Positions 15,860 to 24,289 are shown, numbered from the stretch's first letter. The stretch: 46,934 nucleotides of DNA from Estrella lausannensis (GCF_900000175.1 NZ_CWGJ01000028.1:222066-268999); one strand, 5' to 3'. Numbers and translations: made by a program. Notes: generated from the letters alone by a model not told the origin.

Positions 15860-17236
15860 ATGAAACCTTCATATCAACTGACAAAACATCCCCTGGGATC
15901 GATCAGAGAATTTTGGGCTATGTCATGGCCGCTGATGATCGGCCTGATGTCCTCAACGCTGATGATGTTTGCAGACCGCCTTTTCCTCTCCCGATTCGAT
16001 CCGATGGCACTGAATGCTGCCGCGAGCGGAGGTATTGCCTACTATATGTTCTTAGTGATGCCGATGGGCGTCGCAGCCATTTCAGAGGTCTTGGTAGGTA
16101 GGCTGCATGGCGAAAACTCCTGTGCCCGTGCCGGAAGTTCTGTTTGGCAGTTTATCCACATGGCGCTTCTCTCCCTCCCGGTTTTTCTCTTGATCAGCTG
16201 GGCGGCCCCTGGGTTGATTTTTTTCGGGAGCGGCAACACCGAGTACGAGACGGCCTATTTCAGCACGCTTATGCTCTTCGGTCCCGCGCAATTGATACAG
16301 ATTTCTCTGGCGGGTTTCTTTATTGCCATTGGCAGTGTCCGTATCGTGACCATAACCGCCCTGATTGGCAATGCCATCAATATTATTCTCGATTGGCTGC
16401 TTATTTTTGGAGCGGGCAGTATTCCCGCACTGGGTGTGGAGGGAGCGAGTCTTGCCACGGGGATTGCACAATCATGCCAAGTTCTGCTCCTCTTGCTTGT
16501 CTTTTTAAGTTCCGGCTACCGCAAGGAATATGGCACAGCCTCAATCGGCATCAGCAGAGGGGTGATGAAAGAGGGACTGTCGATCGGTATGCCGTCGGGT
16601 CTTGGACATCTGATGGAAGTGATTTGCCATTTTTTGTTCTTCCGGATGATTATGTCGGTGTCTCAAGAGCAGATGAGCCTTGTCGCCATGGTGCAAAGCT
16701 TTTATGTACTGAGTTCGTTCATTATCGAGGCAGAGTCTAAAGCTGCGGGGGCTATCGCCTCCAATTTACTCGGAGGAAAGGCTTACAGTTATCTTGGGAA
16801 GGTTCTGAAGTCAGCATTCTCCCTGCATACCCTCTTTTCGTCGGGCTTAATGTTGATTGCTATACTATTTCCAGGCGCCCTATTGAAATTGTTCCTGGCT
16901 GAAGAGAACGTGGCATCGTTTACCAGAAGCGGCTTTGACGCTTCCTTCACAACAGCGCTGTTTTACATGTCCCTCTTTTTCCTGCTGGACGGACTCAGCT
17001 GGATTCTGATCGGCTTTATTCAGGCAGCCGGTGATACACGCTACATCTTTTACGTCAGTGCCTCCGTGCACTGGATCGCCTATATACTGCCGACAGCCTG
17101 GTTGATTTATCTAGGGAAGGGAGGCGCCGATGTGGCGTGGATGATCATTGCTTCGATGAGCTTTTTTACCTTCTCCCTCTATTTTATCCGCTACTGGAGA
17201 GGGTCTTACTTAAAGGCATATCAAGCATCCGTATAG
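15860..17236 (+). CDS. MATE-family efflux transporter
   Basis: 458 aa, the usual size, with about 12 hydrophobic segments. The N-terminal half has the MATE pattern SWPLMIGLMSSTLMMFADRLFLS, with the Asp of the M-D-x-x-F-type motif in TM1, and the second half begins GLSIGMPSGLGHLMEV, the corresponding repeat. MATE proteins export organic cations or other drugs in exchange for H+ or Na+ across the inner membrane. It forms a two-gene operon with the upstream GntR regulator (TAAGATG junction). The substrate is unknown. Confidence 0.92.
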   Translation: MKPSYQLTKHPLGSIREFWAMSWPLMIGLMSSTLMMFADRLFLSRFDPMALNAAASGGIAYYMFLVMPMGVAAISEVLVGRLHGENSCARAGSSVWQFIHMALLSLPVFLLISWAAPGLIFFGSGNTEYETAYFSTLMLFGPAQLIQISLAGFFIAIGSVRIVTITALIGNAINIILDWLLIFGAGSIPALGVEGASLATGIAQSCQVLLLLLVFLSSGYRKEYGTASIGISRGVMKEGLSIGMPSGLGHLMEVICHFLFFRMIMSVSQEQMSLVAMVQSFYVLSSFIIEAESKAAGAIASNLLGGKAYSYLGKVLKSAFSLHTLFSSGLMLIAILFPGALLKLFLAEENVASFTRSGFDASFTTALFYMSLFFLLDGLSWILIGFIQAAGDTRYIFYVSASVHWIAYILPTAWLIYLGKGGADVAWMIIASMSFFTFSLYFIRYWRGSYLKAYQASV

Positions 17237-17412
17237 ACATTAAAAAAAGGGGAGGGGTGCGGCCTTCTTTCTTCAAGTCCTTGCGTATAAATTCCATTTC
17301 AGATATCATGGCTGCATGGAAAACCAAAAACATTCCCACTTCCAATCTGACGCAAGTCCTAAGGCTCACCTGCAAAGCATTTCAGGTTCCCTTAGCATTT
17401 TCGCTCTCTCCC

Positions 17413-17438
17413 TTATTCTTGTGCGTTAGCGCGCACAT
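17413..17438. repeat. Palindromic element, copy 1
   Basis: TTATTCTT is followed by the stem-loop GTGCGTTAGCGCGCAC (17421-17436). A second copy lies 259 bp downstream with base changes that keep the pairing. Confidence 0.55.
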
Positions 17439-17671
17439 ACATTAATCCCTATTATAACACATCCGTCAGTTACCAAAATAAGGCTTGATATGAGGGCCGG
17501 AAGCCGCATATAGAAAATACCCGGCACTTAGAAAAATACCATAAAATCAAAGGATCATTGCAGCCATGAATACATCTCGTTGTGATACACCGCACAGGGA
17601 TCAACCCTACGCATCGTATGCGTCGAACTTAAAGTTTGCCTCCTCCCTCCTTTTTTTCTCTTTCCTTCCCT

Positions 17672-17697
17672 TTATTCTTGTGTGCTAGCGCACACAT
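17672..17697. repeat. Palindromic element, copy 2
   Basis: TTATTCTT is followed by GTGTGCTAGCGCACAC (17680-17695). Compared with copy 1, the fourth stem pair changes from C-G to T-A and the sixth from T-G to C-G, so the stem is preserved while the sequence drifts. Confidence 0.55.
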
Positions 17698-17780
17698 TCA
17701 CACATCTCTTTAGATCATTTTTTAGTTAACTTTCAGACAGCGCCTTAAAAGGCTCTGTTCGGAAAGCCACCGCCTGCACG

Positions 17781-17851
17781 CAAATGTCCGTCTATCGGCA
17801 TTTGTGATGCTTGTACCGATTTGCCTCGAAATCGAGCGAGGATTAATTTTT
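17781..17851 (+). promoter_or_regulatory. Possible structured leader of the mitochondrial-carrier-like gene
   Basis: CAAATG/CATTTG (17781-17786 with 17799-17804) and ATCGG/CCGAT (17794-17798 with 17816-17820) overlap and cannot both form. They are followed by CCTCG/CGAGG (17824-17828 with 17837-17841) and then a five-T run (17847-17851). The arrangement resembles an attenuator, but the stems are short and may be fortuitous. Confidence 0.3.
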
Positions 17852-17874
17852 GTTATTATTATAAGGAGTAAACT

Positions 17875-18677
17875 ATGTCTACACAAATCAATGAAAAACA
17901 AAGCGTAAAACCGTTCTGGCAAGATTTATTTGCGGGGGGACTCTCAGGGGTGGCTACAGTGGGTTTGCTGCAGCCCATGATCTATTACAAGAACATGTCG
18001 CAGGCAAGATCGATTGAATCGCAATCAACAACTCTCGCAGGAAAAATGTGGACGTTCAGCCCGCGGGCTTTGTATCGCGGTGCTGGGGGCTTCGCGGCGA
18101 GTTTTGCCCCGACAATCGCCCTGCAGACCGTCGCGAATAGTGTCTTCGCAAACTGGATGAATCCTCTTGCGGCAGCAGCCTTGGCCGGAGCGGCCTCCAG
18201 CATCGTCGTCAACCCGGCGGAGCTGATCATGATTCAGCAGCAAAAAACAGGGAAATCTTTTCTCCAGACGATGAAGATCTTGGTTAAAACCGCAGGGCCT
18301 CAGGTTTTTTTCCGCGGGCTTGTTTATACAGCGGGCCGAGAAGTTGCGTTTACGGGGGCTTATCTCGGTTTGACCCCCTATATGAAGGAGCGCTTTAAGC
18401 AAATGGGGGCCGCACCCGGTCCGGCACATATGGCTGCCGCCCTGGTGTGGCTGCCGCCATGATATCGGGTCTTTTTGCAGGCATCTTCAGCCAGTCGTTA
18501 GACACTTATAAGACAAGGCTGCAGAGGGATTTGAGCTATGCTGAGAGATTTTCGAGCATCTGCTTCACTAAACAGGCATTTGCGGGTTTGGGGTGGAGAT
18601 GTGCGATGATCATCACCGCGACGACAGCTCTCCCGTATGTTCAGGGAAAAATCAAACAGCTGCTGAATAATCAATAA
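17875..18677 (+). pseudogene. Mitochondrial carrier family (SLC25-like) gene with frameshift
   Basis: Two overlapping frames together make one three-repeat mitochondrial carrier of ~265 aa. The first (17875-18462, 195 aa) has repeats one and two: DLFAGGLSGVATVGLLQPMIYYKN and LAGAASSIVVNPAELIMIQQQ (a degenerate and a good form of Px(D/E)xx(K/R)). The second (from 18447, 76 aa) has repeat three: SGLFAGIFSQSLDTYKTRLQ. The break falls where GGCTGCCGCC occurs twice, 17 bp apart (~18432-18458); a 17-bp duplication or a ~16-bp indel would explain it. Carriers of this family are a eukaryotic group found in very few bacteria (for example LncP of Legionella, delivered to host mitochondria), so host origin is likely. 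Strong ribosome-binding site upstream. A truncated product or ribosomal frameshifting cannot be excluded. Confidence 0.8.
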
Positions 18678-18718
18678 GCTGAAAATGCGCCTGCTTGCAA
18701 TCAAAAGCTGGCTTTTAC

Positions 18719-18757
18719 ATCGGAAGGTGTCTCAAAATTTGAGACACTTTCCGGTAT
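18719..18757. repeat. Dispersed inverted-repeat element, copy 5 (minimal form)
   Basis: The shortest copy: GGAAGGTGTCTCAAA faces TTTGAGACACTTTCC with almost no spacer, bounded by ATC and GGTAT. It lies between two convergent genes and could also act as a bidirectional terminator hairpin. Confidence 0.7.
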
Positions 18758-18771
18758 GCATCGGTTCGCTA

Positions 18772-19347
18772 TCAGTATTTTAGCAAAGGAGAGGAAGCTA
18801 AACGGTCAATCCAGATCTTTCGGGTTACCGCGTCTAAAGTCGCTACCCTCTTTTCATAGGCAATGCGGTGAAAGCCCCTGTCTGTTGAAATGATGCGGAC
18901 AATCTCGTGCTGAGGGTCAATACCGTCGGCCCCCCTTGGGAGGATCCATTCATAGAGATAGTCTGTCTCGCCATCCTTAAGTACATTCCAGCGCAGCTCC
19001 GGGTATTGCATACGAGCCTGCTTGTAGATATTGGTCGCCAGTTCCTTGGCAGTTGACGGCTTTATGTCCTTTAGCCTTTTGGCCATAAACTGCACTGTCA
19101 AAATTTCTGTGCGATTTTCCAGCTTTTGCATCTGGGGGATCCACTCGAATGTGGCGATGCCGTCGTCGGCAACAATTCGGTTCGCAAGTTTCCATTTGTC
19201 GCGTACTTCATCGTCCGGCACATTGATTTCCATGTGCTCGGAATAATCATATTTAGTGTTTTTCCCGAAATAGTCCGGAACGATATTGGCTGCCAGAGGG
19301 AGTGGAAAGATGAAAGCCGCTAGCAAAGGACGTATAAGTGAGATCAT
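18772..19347 (-). CDS. Secreted protein of unknown function
   Basis: 191 aa. Residues 1 to ~20 are a signal peptide (ISLIRPLLAAFIFPLPLAAN), so the mature ~170-aa protein is exported. No family recognised. The mature region is mixed alpha/beta with an aromatic-rich middle (RWNVLKDGETDYLYEWILP) and a conserved-looking basic C-terminal segment (HRIAYEKRVATLDAVTRKIW). It stands alone, converging on the carrier pseudogene with the copy-5 repeat in between. Confidence 0.75.
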   Translation of the reverse strand: MISLIRPLLAAFIFPLPLAANIVPDYFGKNTKYDYSEHMEINVPDDEVRDKWKLANRIVADDGIATFEWIPQMQKLENRTEILTVQFMAKRLKDIKPSTAKELATNIYKQARMQYPELRWNVLKDGETDYLYEWILPRGADGIDPQHEIVRIISTDRGFHRIAYEKRVATLDAVTRKIWIDRLASSPLLKY

Positions 19348-19518
19348 AAGAGTGCCTCAAAAGACTCATAAGTGCAGTGAAATTTTGATTTGATAGGCTG
19401 GCTGCCATCATATGAAAGCCCTCTTTTTTTTTCTATACCATATCCTGTAAGAGATTGACCATAAACAAATCAGGCGATTTAGCCTGCGACCGGTCGTTAA
19501 AGCTTATAGAACAGGGCA

Positions 19519-20046
19519 CTAGGAAGAAAGGACGCCATTTTTTTTCAGAAGGGCTTTGAACTCTTTAACACGCCTTTCATTTTCCTTCATGAGATCCGGG
19601 TCTTTGCCGCTGTAGAAGTAAAAGCAGCCGCGGAAGTGCATACCCATATAGTCGGCGGTTTGAATGAAGGGCTCTTCAAATCCTTTGGGCATGCTGGTAC
19701 CGAAAGAAGTGATTAAGTAGAGGTCTTTTCCTTTAAGCTTCTTGCCCAAGTCTTTTCTGAACGTCAGGAGATCGCTCCAGCGGTCGAGGAACGTTTTCAT
19801 GACGGCGCTCATTGTGTACCAGTAAACCGGCGTCGCCAAGATCAGGGGATTGTGCTCGACGACCTTTTCCATCAGGGGGATAAAGTCGTCAGCTCTGTTT
19901 TCAAAATCATAATCGAAATACGTCATGTTGAGGGAGCTGAGGTCAACAAAGGGAAGGGGAGACGTGCCGGTTATCGTGTCGATTGCTTTGGCGGTGTGGC
20001 CATCCTTCCTTGAGCTTCCTAAGATGATAAGTGGCTTACTGTTCAT
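19519..20046 (-). CDS. NAD(P)H-dependent FMN reductase / flavodoxin-like oxidoreductase
   Basis: 175 aa. It has the flavodoxin-like fold of the NADPH-dependent FMN reductase family: N-terminal phosphate loop LIILGSSRKDGHTAKAI, the TPVYWYTMSAVMKTFLDRW segment that contacts flavin and forms the dimer in this family, and a central ITSFGTSMPKG strand-loop. Such enzymes pass electrons from NAD(P)H to FMN or quinone-type acceptors in the cytoplasm. It is monocistronic. The natural electron acceptor cannot be predicted. Confidence 0.88.
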   Translation of the reverse strand: MNSKPLIILGSSRKDGHTAKAIDTITGTSPLPFVDLSSLNMTYFDYDFENRADDFIPLMEKVVEHNPLILATPVYWYTMSAVMKTFLDRWSDLLTFRKDLGKKLKGKDLYLITSFGTSMPKGFEEPFIQTADYMGMHFRGCFYFYSGKDPDLMKENERRVKEFKALLKKNGVLSS

Positions 20047-20069
20047 GGATTTAAAATTAACGTTGAGTT

Positions 20070-20147
20070 ATATCGAAAGTGTCTCAAAACGTGATTTTTG
20101 GCCTTATCATAGTCAAAAAGTCAAGTTTTGAAGCACTTTCGGAATAT
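20070..20147. repeat. Dispersed inverted-repeat element, copy 6
   Basis: The left end ATATCGAAAGTGTCTCAAAA and right end TTTTGAAGCACTTTCGGAAT are inverted. About 78 bp. It lies between the divergent FMN-reductase and thioesterase genes, so it may affect their promoters. Confidence 0.7.
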
Positions 20148-20232
20148 ATGGCAGTCAGTATGCTAAATCATTGATGGACATCTTTTAAAGAAGAAGATCG
20201 TTGATGAGGGCTGCACAAGCTAATGGGGGTAT

Positions 20233-20670
20233 ATGGATCAGTATGTGAAAGAGATACAGGTGCGGTGGTCAGATTTTGATCCTAATCTTCACGCTACCCA
20301 TTGGGCTTATTATCAATACGGAGCCCTCTCGCGCGTTGATTTTTTGAAGGAGAGGGGACTGACGCTGGAATACATGCACAAAGAAGGGTTTGGTCCCGTA
20401 CTCTTTCGGGAAGAGAGCGTTTTTAAAAGGGAAATCCGGCCCGGCGAGCGTATTTTTGTGGCTTTGTTCCTTAAGAAGGCAAAGCGGGATTTTTCCCGCT
20501 GGACTCTGGAGCATCCCATTACCAAAGAGGACGGCACCTTGGCAGCAGTTGTGACAGTCGATGGAGCGATGATTGACCGCAGTAAGCGGAAAGTGATCAT
20601 CCCACCTCCCTTTGTTGTCGAAGTGTTTTCACAGATGCCGAAATCCGAATCCTTCGAATGGATAGACTAG
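20233..20670 (+). CDS. 4HBT-family acyl-CoA thioesterase (hot-dog fold)
   Basis: 145 aa. The N-terminal VRWSDFDPNLHATHWAYYQYGALSRVDFL is the active-site region of YbgC/4-hydroxybenzoyl-CoA-thioesterase-type proteins: the Asp of the usual D-x-D-x-x-x-H pattern is present as SDFDPNLH and the catalytic-region spacing is kept. The remaining sequence has the five-strand hot-dog pattern (REIRPGERIFVALFLKKA, AAVVTVDGAMID). It probably hydrolyses acyl-CoA or acyl-ACP thioesters in the cytoplasm. It is monocistronic, with a purine-poor start region, so the initiation site is supported mainly by homology. Confidence 0.85.
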   Translation: MDQYVKEIQVRWSDFDPNLHATHWAYYQYGALSRVDFLKERGLTLEYMHKEGFGPVLFREESVFKREIRPGERIFVALFLKKAKRDFSRWTLEHPITKEDGTLAAVVTVDGAMIDRSKRKVIIPPPFVVEVFSQMPKSESFEWID

Positions 20671-20735
20671 CGCCCCGGTAAGCGTAAAATCAGGGGATTG
20701 CTGTCTAAAGAAATTGGCATTGGGGCTTGTTCTTT

Positions 20736-20767
20736 GTCAAACCCAAATCTTGAGACACTTTCGCCAT
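20736..20767. repeat. Dispersed inverted-repeat element, right end only
   Basis: AAATCTTGAGACACTTTCGCCAT matches the family's right end. A left end near 20675 is too diverged to be sure. It sits between the thioesterase gene and the convergent F-box/Sel1 gene. Confidence 0.45.
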
Positions 20768-20801
20768 AGCCTCACTCGGCCAAAACGTATCAGAGAGAGA
20801 G

Positions 20802-22175
20802 CTATTCTATTCCTCGGGTGGTCTCGACTCGCGGTCTCTTCGCAGCGGGTGGATCCACCTCGCTGCAAGCGGGATGCGGCCGCGTCATTTTAATGAGTGC
20901 GGATGCAGCCCCGGAGTGCTTTGCATCACTGGCAGCTTGATACCACTTCTTTGCCTGTTCGAGATCCTTCATTACGCCAAAGCCCGATTCCAGGCAGAGC
21001 CCTTTGTGATAGGCCCCTTCCGCTAGCCCGGCTTCGGTCGCTTTGCAAAAAAGGGAATAAATCAATTCAGGAGAGGCATGTTCATCGTATGCTTTCAAGT
21101 AAAGTCCCAGCCGCAAAGAGCCTTCAGGGCAGCCCAAATCCTCGGCAGCAATGTAGCAAAGGCGCGCTCTTGTGAGATCGGCTTTTTTACCCACTCCATT
21201 CTCGAAGCATTTGCCCAGGCGCGTTGAGGCCAATCTGTTTCCTCTCTCGGCCGCCAATTGGTAGAAGGTGAACGCTCTTTCGTAATTTCGATTGCTGCGT
21301 AAGCCCTCCGCATCGATGTCAGCCAACGCGAGAAGGCCGGGAGGATAATTGTGGTTTGCAGATTGGCCAAGATGCTCCATGGCCGCCCTTTTGTTGTAAA
21401 AAGACGATCCGGGAAGGGAGTGGATTTTATAGAACAGAAAATGCAGGTGTCCCGATTGTGCAGAGAGCACATTAAACGGGTACAAAATCGCATATAACTC
21501 GGGCGTGACCTCTTGAGGGTCGTTTAATTGGAATACCGCTTCACCTATGCTAAGGGCAAGTGGGAGAGCTGTTTTTTTATACTCGTCAATTTTACTTAGC
21601 AAATCTGTAGAGGGGTTTGAAACGAGGGGGGAGGGGTGCTCATTCATGATGTAGATTGGACCTGGAGCGTCTCTGCTTCCATCGGAGCTAGTGGTAAGTT
21701 CAATAAGATTGAAAGGGTGGAGCTTTGTTCTGATGGTCTTAAGGGCATGATTGAGTTCTCGATCGAGAGGAGCGACCCTGAGAAATGGCTGTAGGACAGT
21801 GTTTGCAAGGCACGGTTTACCGCACTTAAACAACGCCTTGGCAAGGTCCATGGCGACCCCTTTCGCCAAGGTGAAATAGGCTGCTTTGGCTTGTCCTATT
21901 TTTTTTCTTTCGATGACGTACGTTTTAAACAGATCCGCGTAAAGGGGGGGGCTCCGGAACCTGTAATCGGTAATTTTAAATGGAAAGTAGCGTGAGACGC
22001 TGATCTTCCAGTAGTGGCTGTTTGACACCACCATGATGCAGCGATGAAAGATTTTACAGACACGGCTTTTGGTCACAAGATCTTTGGGCTCTATATCGCC
22101 TGAGTGGAACACCTGATCGAGAATCTCTTGCGGCAGCATTAAGATGTGCGTGGAATTAACGGTTTGAATCTGCAT
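20802..22175 (-). CDS. F-box / Sel1-repeat protein with NLS-like tail, candidate effector
   Basis: 457 aa. Residues ~10-60 (ILMLPQEILDQVF, then LVTKSRVCKIFHR) form an F-box-like motif, the Skp1-binding unit of SCF ubiquitin ligases. Residues ~270-440 contain Sel1-type TPR-like repeats: ERAFTFYQLAAERGNRLAS, LTRARLCYIAAEDLGCPEG, LEQAKKWYQAASDAKHSGAA. The tail carries PAAKRPRVE (443-451), very like the c-Myc nuclear localisation signal. It starts 8 bp after the ankyrin paralogue 1 stop codon, so it is very likely co-transcribed with it. The combination suggests a host-directed protein acting on ubiquitination, possibly in the nucleus. Sel1 repeats are clear; secretion and nuclear targeting are inferred. 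Confidence 0.8.
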   Translation of the reverse strand: MQIQTVNSTHILMLPQEILDQVFHSGDIEPKDLVTKSRVCKIFHRCIMVVSNSHYWKISVSRYFPFKITDYRFRSPPLYADLFKTYVIERKKIGQAKAAYFTLAKGVAMDLAKALFKCGKPCLANTVLQPFLRVAPLDRELNHALKTIRTKLHPFNLIELTTSSDGSRDAPGPIYIMNEHPSPLVSNPSTDLLSKIDEYKKTALPLALSIGEAVFQLNDPQEVTPELYAILYPFNVLSAQSGHLHFLFYKIHSLPGSSFYNKRAAMEHLGQSANHNYPPGLLALADIDAEGLRSNRNYERAFTFYQLAAERGNRLASTRLGKCFENGVGKKADLTRARLCYIAAEDLGCPEGSLRLGLYLKAYDEHASPELIYSLFCKATEAGLAEGAYHKGLCLESGFGVMKDLEQAKKWYQAASDAKHSGAASALIKMTRPHPACSEVDPPAAKRPRVETTRGIE

Positions 22176-22183
22176 GGGTCACC

Positions 22184-24289
22184 TTATTCAGGACTTTTTC
22201 TTTTCTTTGTGTTTTGCTTGTTTTTTTTCGGCACGCTCGCGTGAGTATTTTTTGAAAAATGCTCAGGGCATTTTGTCTTAAGAATTTCTATGGATGGAAG
22301 ATAGGAAGGGATGCCGCAATCTAGATTTTGATGGAACGCTTCATACTCTTCAAGCAGTTGCCTGCGCCTTGACTGACGATGTGCGCGTTTAATGGCGCGG
22401 GCGATTTCAATGGCTACATCCTTGTCAAGACCGGACAGCTCCTCTTCAAGAGCTGTGATAAGGATGCCAAGCTCCATTGATCCGAAGCTGGCAACAGGAC
22501 AGTTGTCTGCCTGCTGGTTCTTTTGTGTGGCTATGAAGGGGCTTGCCTTGCCTCTTTCAATCCTTGTGTGAAAAAATTCCCGCGTGAACCGGTGGAGGTC
22601 ATCGCCTTGAAGAGCTTTTTTTAATGCGATTTTTGTCTTTTTGTTAGACAGAACATGGCGACTGATCCCTGAGCGCTCTGCTAGGTCGTACCCCTTGTTG
22701 CAGAAGAGGACGACCGGCGGTTTAAAGATCAGGCCAATGCTATGCCTTGATTCAGCTTCCCCCGTTGACATGCTGGGGACAAAAGCAAAGAAACCGTTGG
22801 CGTCGACAAGATTTTTGATGGGCTTGAATTTTCTTAGTTTCCGATGGGTGAAAGCTGAACCAAGTGCTTCTCCGGTTATTTTAAATATTTTGGCCCATGT
22901 TTCCTCCGCTATTGCTTCCATCAACTGTACCGTCTGAGAGGATAGCTTCTCAGCGCTTGCGTGGCAAAGCACCTTCGCCTGAGACGGAGAATGAGCAATT
23001 CTTTCATAAAATTCGCTGGATTCTGTCTCGAGCCATCGGTAAAAGTCAGTCATACTGGTGATGCATCCGGATAGGGGGGCTTTTCCTTCCTCATTGGAGT
23101 AGTCAGCATCCGTCGAAAAACAGTTGGCGATTAGTTTTAAGAGTAAATATTCCCGAAACCAGTCTTCATGAAGCATTATCTTGACGATTTCAGAAACTTC
23201 TTCACATTTCAGGTTGTAGTGCAGGAGAGTCTCGATTAGTCGGATGGGTGTCGGCATCGCACTCTCTTCATCGCCCTGCGCCGTCAGGGAGCAGGTAATT
23301 CCTGCATCCATCATTTTTCGAAGGATCTCTTTCTTTTTTTCGAACGAGTATTGGCAAGTAATCAGGTTCTCAAAGAGGGAGTGATTGTGCCCACAGTTCT
23401 CAGTATCGATTCCCCACTTGGCGAAAATCGTGAAGATTTTAACCATTTCAGTCGGAGAATTGGACCAGTTCAGCAAGGCGAAGTATATCAGGTTATTTCC
23501 GTCTTTGTCGCAAGCGAGGGAGGGATTGAAATCTTCCCCGAGTCGCTCCAGCAGGTTTTCTAACATTTCCGCTGCATCTCCCTCGGCAAATTCCAGGCTT
23601 TTTAAAAGCTTGATGAACAGCTCCTCGGCCGCTTTTTGCCTATGCTCTTTCGGGATGTATGAAAAGTAGTCTGCAATGATCTCTGCACGGTCAGGGGCAG
23701 GGATGCCGGGCGTTTCGGCATGCTCGAGCAGGAAGTTTGCCAGTTCATGATGGGGGTTGTAGAATGTAAATCCTTTATTCGATAGAAGTTTGAATAGTTC
23801 TTTAAAGTTGTTTACATCGAGATTCCAGGAGCCTCCGAGGTGATCGAGAAATGTATTCCCTCTATTGCATCTGGCGTTGGGAGAGCATCCACCCTTAATT
23901 AGCAATTCCATGAGCTCGAAGAACTCCTCATCCGCCCATGCGCAGCAAGAAAGACAATGCAGCGGAGTCCAGAGGGTTGCCGGTTCACGGGCGTTGAGCA
24001 GCCCCCATCTCTTAATTTCCTTTAGCGCACCGGCGCGGTCACCCTCTTTTAATGCGGTGTGAAGTTTTGTGGTTCCGCTGGTGGGGTCCACCTTAAGCGA
24101 GGGTTTAAGAGCCTTGACAACCCGTTGCCTCTTTGGGTTTTTAATCTCTTGCCTATCAAATTGTGGCGCGAGTGTCTTGCGGCCGGCTGGGTAAGGTGCG
24201 ACTTTGCTCCCTCTTTTGGAGGTCGAGTTTAACCGGCCCGAGGGGGCAACAAACCCTTTGGAGAAATCATTGAATTGGTTGACTTGCAT
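22184..24289 (-). CDS. Ankyrin protein with conserved H...NCPVAS C-terminal domain, paralogue 1
   Basis: 701 aa, no signal peptide. A ~65-residue basic N-terminal tail is followed by ankyrin repeats from ~70 (SGTTKLHTALKEGDRAGAL, LWTPLHCLSCCAWADEEF, GGCSPNARCNRGNTFLDHL) and a long helical middle. The C-terminal module has RHSIGLIFKPPVVLFCNKG (His516), GISRH, and TQKNQQADNCPVASFGS (Cys597), then AIKRAHRQSRRRQLLEEYEAFHQ. The three paralogues in a row agree best in this module. A Gln-rich QK..Q followed by a buried-looking Asn-Cys is reminiscent of papain-fold cysteine hydrolases, but no family is named with certainty. The protein ends in the NLS-like KKNKQNTKKRKSPE. It lies 8 bp upstream of the F-box/Sel1 gene. 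Confidence 0.8.
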   Translation of the reverse strand: MQVNQFNDFSKGFVAPSGRLNSTSKRGSKVAPYPAGRKTLAPQFDRQEIKNPKRQRVVKALKPSLKVDPTSGTTKLHTALKEGDRAGALKEIKRWGLLNAREPATLWTPLHCLSCCAWADEEFFELMELLIKGGCSPNARCNRGNTFLDHLGGSWNLDVNNFKELFKLLSNKGFTFYNPHHELANFLLEHAETPGIPAPDRAEIIADYFSYIPKEHRQKAAEELFIKLLKSLEFAEGDAAEMLENLLERLGEDFNPSLACDKDGNNLIYFALLNWSNSPTEMVKIFTIFAKWGIDTENCGHNHSLFENLITCQYSFEKKKEILRKMMDAGITCSLTAQGDEESAMPTPIRLIETLLHYNLKCEEVSEIVKIMLHEDWFREYLLLKLIANCFSTDADYSNEEGKAPLSGCITSMTDFYRWLETESSEFYERIAHSPSQAKVLCHASAEKLSSQTVQLMEAIAEETWAKIFKITGEALGSAFTHRKLRKFKPIKNLVDANGFFAFVPSMSTGEAESRHSIGLIFKPPVVLFCNKGYDLAERSGISRHVLSNKKTKIALKKALQGDDLHRFTREFFHTRIERGKASPFIATQKNQQADNCPVASFGSMELGILITALEEELSGLDKDVAIEIARAIKRAHRQSRRRQLLEEYEAFHQNLDCGIPSYLPSIEILKTKCPEHFSKNTHASVPKKNKQNTKKRKSPE

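Larger units (their letters stand above)
17237..17874. other. 640-bp intergenic region with repeated hairpins
   Basis: No convincing gene in any frame. The stretch contains two copies of a short palindromic element (17413-17438 and 17672-17697), each after a pyrimidine-rich tract, and a run of possible hairpins just before the mitochondrial-carrier-like gene (17781-17851). Only the ribosome-binding site AAGGAG at ~17862 is clearly functional. Confidence 0.5.

Noticed and set aside
16144-16740. 198-codon open frame within the MATE gene in another frame
   Set aside because: It lies fully inside a gene with clear MATE features; long shadow frames are common over membrane-protein genes.
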